Below, in pieces: positions 63,885 through 64,000 of a stretch of DNA of 64,000 nucleotides (the stretch's first letter is position 1; every line of letters begins with the position of its first letter). The translations under genes and the position numbers were made by a program. The stretch comes from Asterias amurensis (Eukaryota; Echinodermata; Asteroidea; Forcipulatida; Asteriidae): contig NC_092654.1 in the NCBI RefSeq assembly GCF_032118995.1, positions 11,726,284 through 11,790,283 on the forward strand, in the 5' to 3' direction. The notes beneath the pieces are model-generated. The model was given only the letters and a program-made list of their open reading frames with translations. It made no database searches and was not told the origin of the DNA.

Positions 63885-64000
63885 AATGGGTAAAAACTTG
63901 CTAAACACAGAATAGTATTGCTTAGCAGAATCAGGTTACCAGCCTAAATTACATTAAGTTTGCATTGTTGTGACTGGTGCCCGACTCTATTTTTGCTCAG
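63885..64000 (+). repeat. Family D fragment at window end
   Basis: AACTTGCTAAACACAGAATA, TTGCTTAGCAGAATCAGGTT and GTGACTGGTGCCCGACTCTA match the copy at 63,372. Cut by the window edge. Confidence 0.75.

Overview
This window is animal nuclear DNA: AT-rich, intron-rich and packed with short interspersed repeats. It has no operons and no bacterial gene layout. The domain content and the repeat style (many short inverted-repeat elements, tRNA-like SINEs) suggest a marine invertebrate deuterostome, most likely an echinoderm. That is inference; no species marker was read directly.

Two protein-coding genes can be assembled exon by exon, both on the + strand. (1) About 5.14-19.2 kb: a 15-exon gene for a secreted protein with a signal peptide, a long cysteine-containing N-terminal region, an Ig-like segment and a zona pellucida (ZP) domain. 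All 14 introns have GT/AG ends and the reading phase is kept throughout (794 codons). A TATA box and an initiator lie just upstream. The true C-terminus is not found, because the last recognised exon ends at a strong splice donor. (2) 33.28-43.65 kb: a complete 10-coding-exon, 459-residue serine/threonine kinase, recognised as STK33. All catalytic motifs are present, followed by a basic Ser/Pro/Lys tail. A non-coding start to the first coding exon implies a further upstream 5' UTR exon.

Most of the rest is repeats. The main ones are: about fifteen copies or fragments of a 300-390 bp inverted-repeat element that often sits between TTAA sites (family A); three copies of a 360-390 bp near-palindrome also flanked by TTAA (family B); elements whose ends read GGGCCCAATTTCAT (families C and D); the TTAGGACTAGTCC palindromes (E); CACTCTTTT elements (H); a 360-430 bp element (I); and tRNA-derived SINEs. 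Several are nested, which gives insertion order and, in two cases, a readable empty site.

From 57.79 to 62.59 kb an exact 18-bp inverted repeat that includes TTAA brackets about 4.8 kb. That block holds TATA-driven and spliced-looking short coding segments on both strands, and is the best candidate here for a larger, decayed or gene-carrying TTAA transposon. I could not identify its proteins. The stretches at 19.2-33 kb and 43.7-57.8 kb contain no gene I can support.
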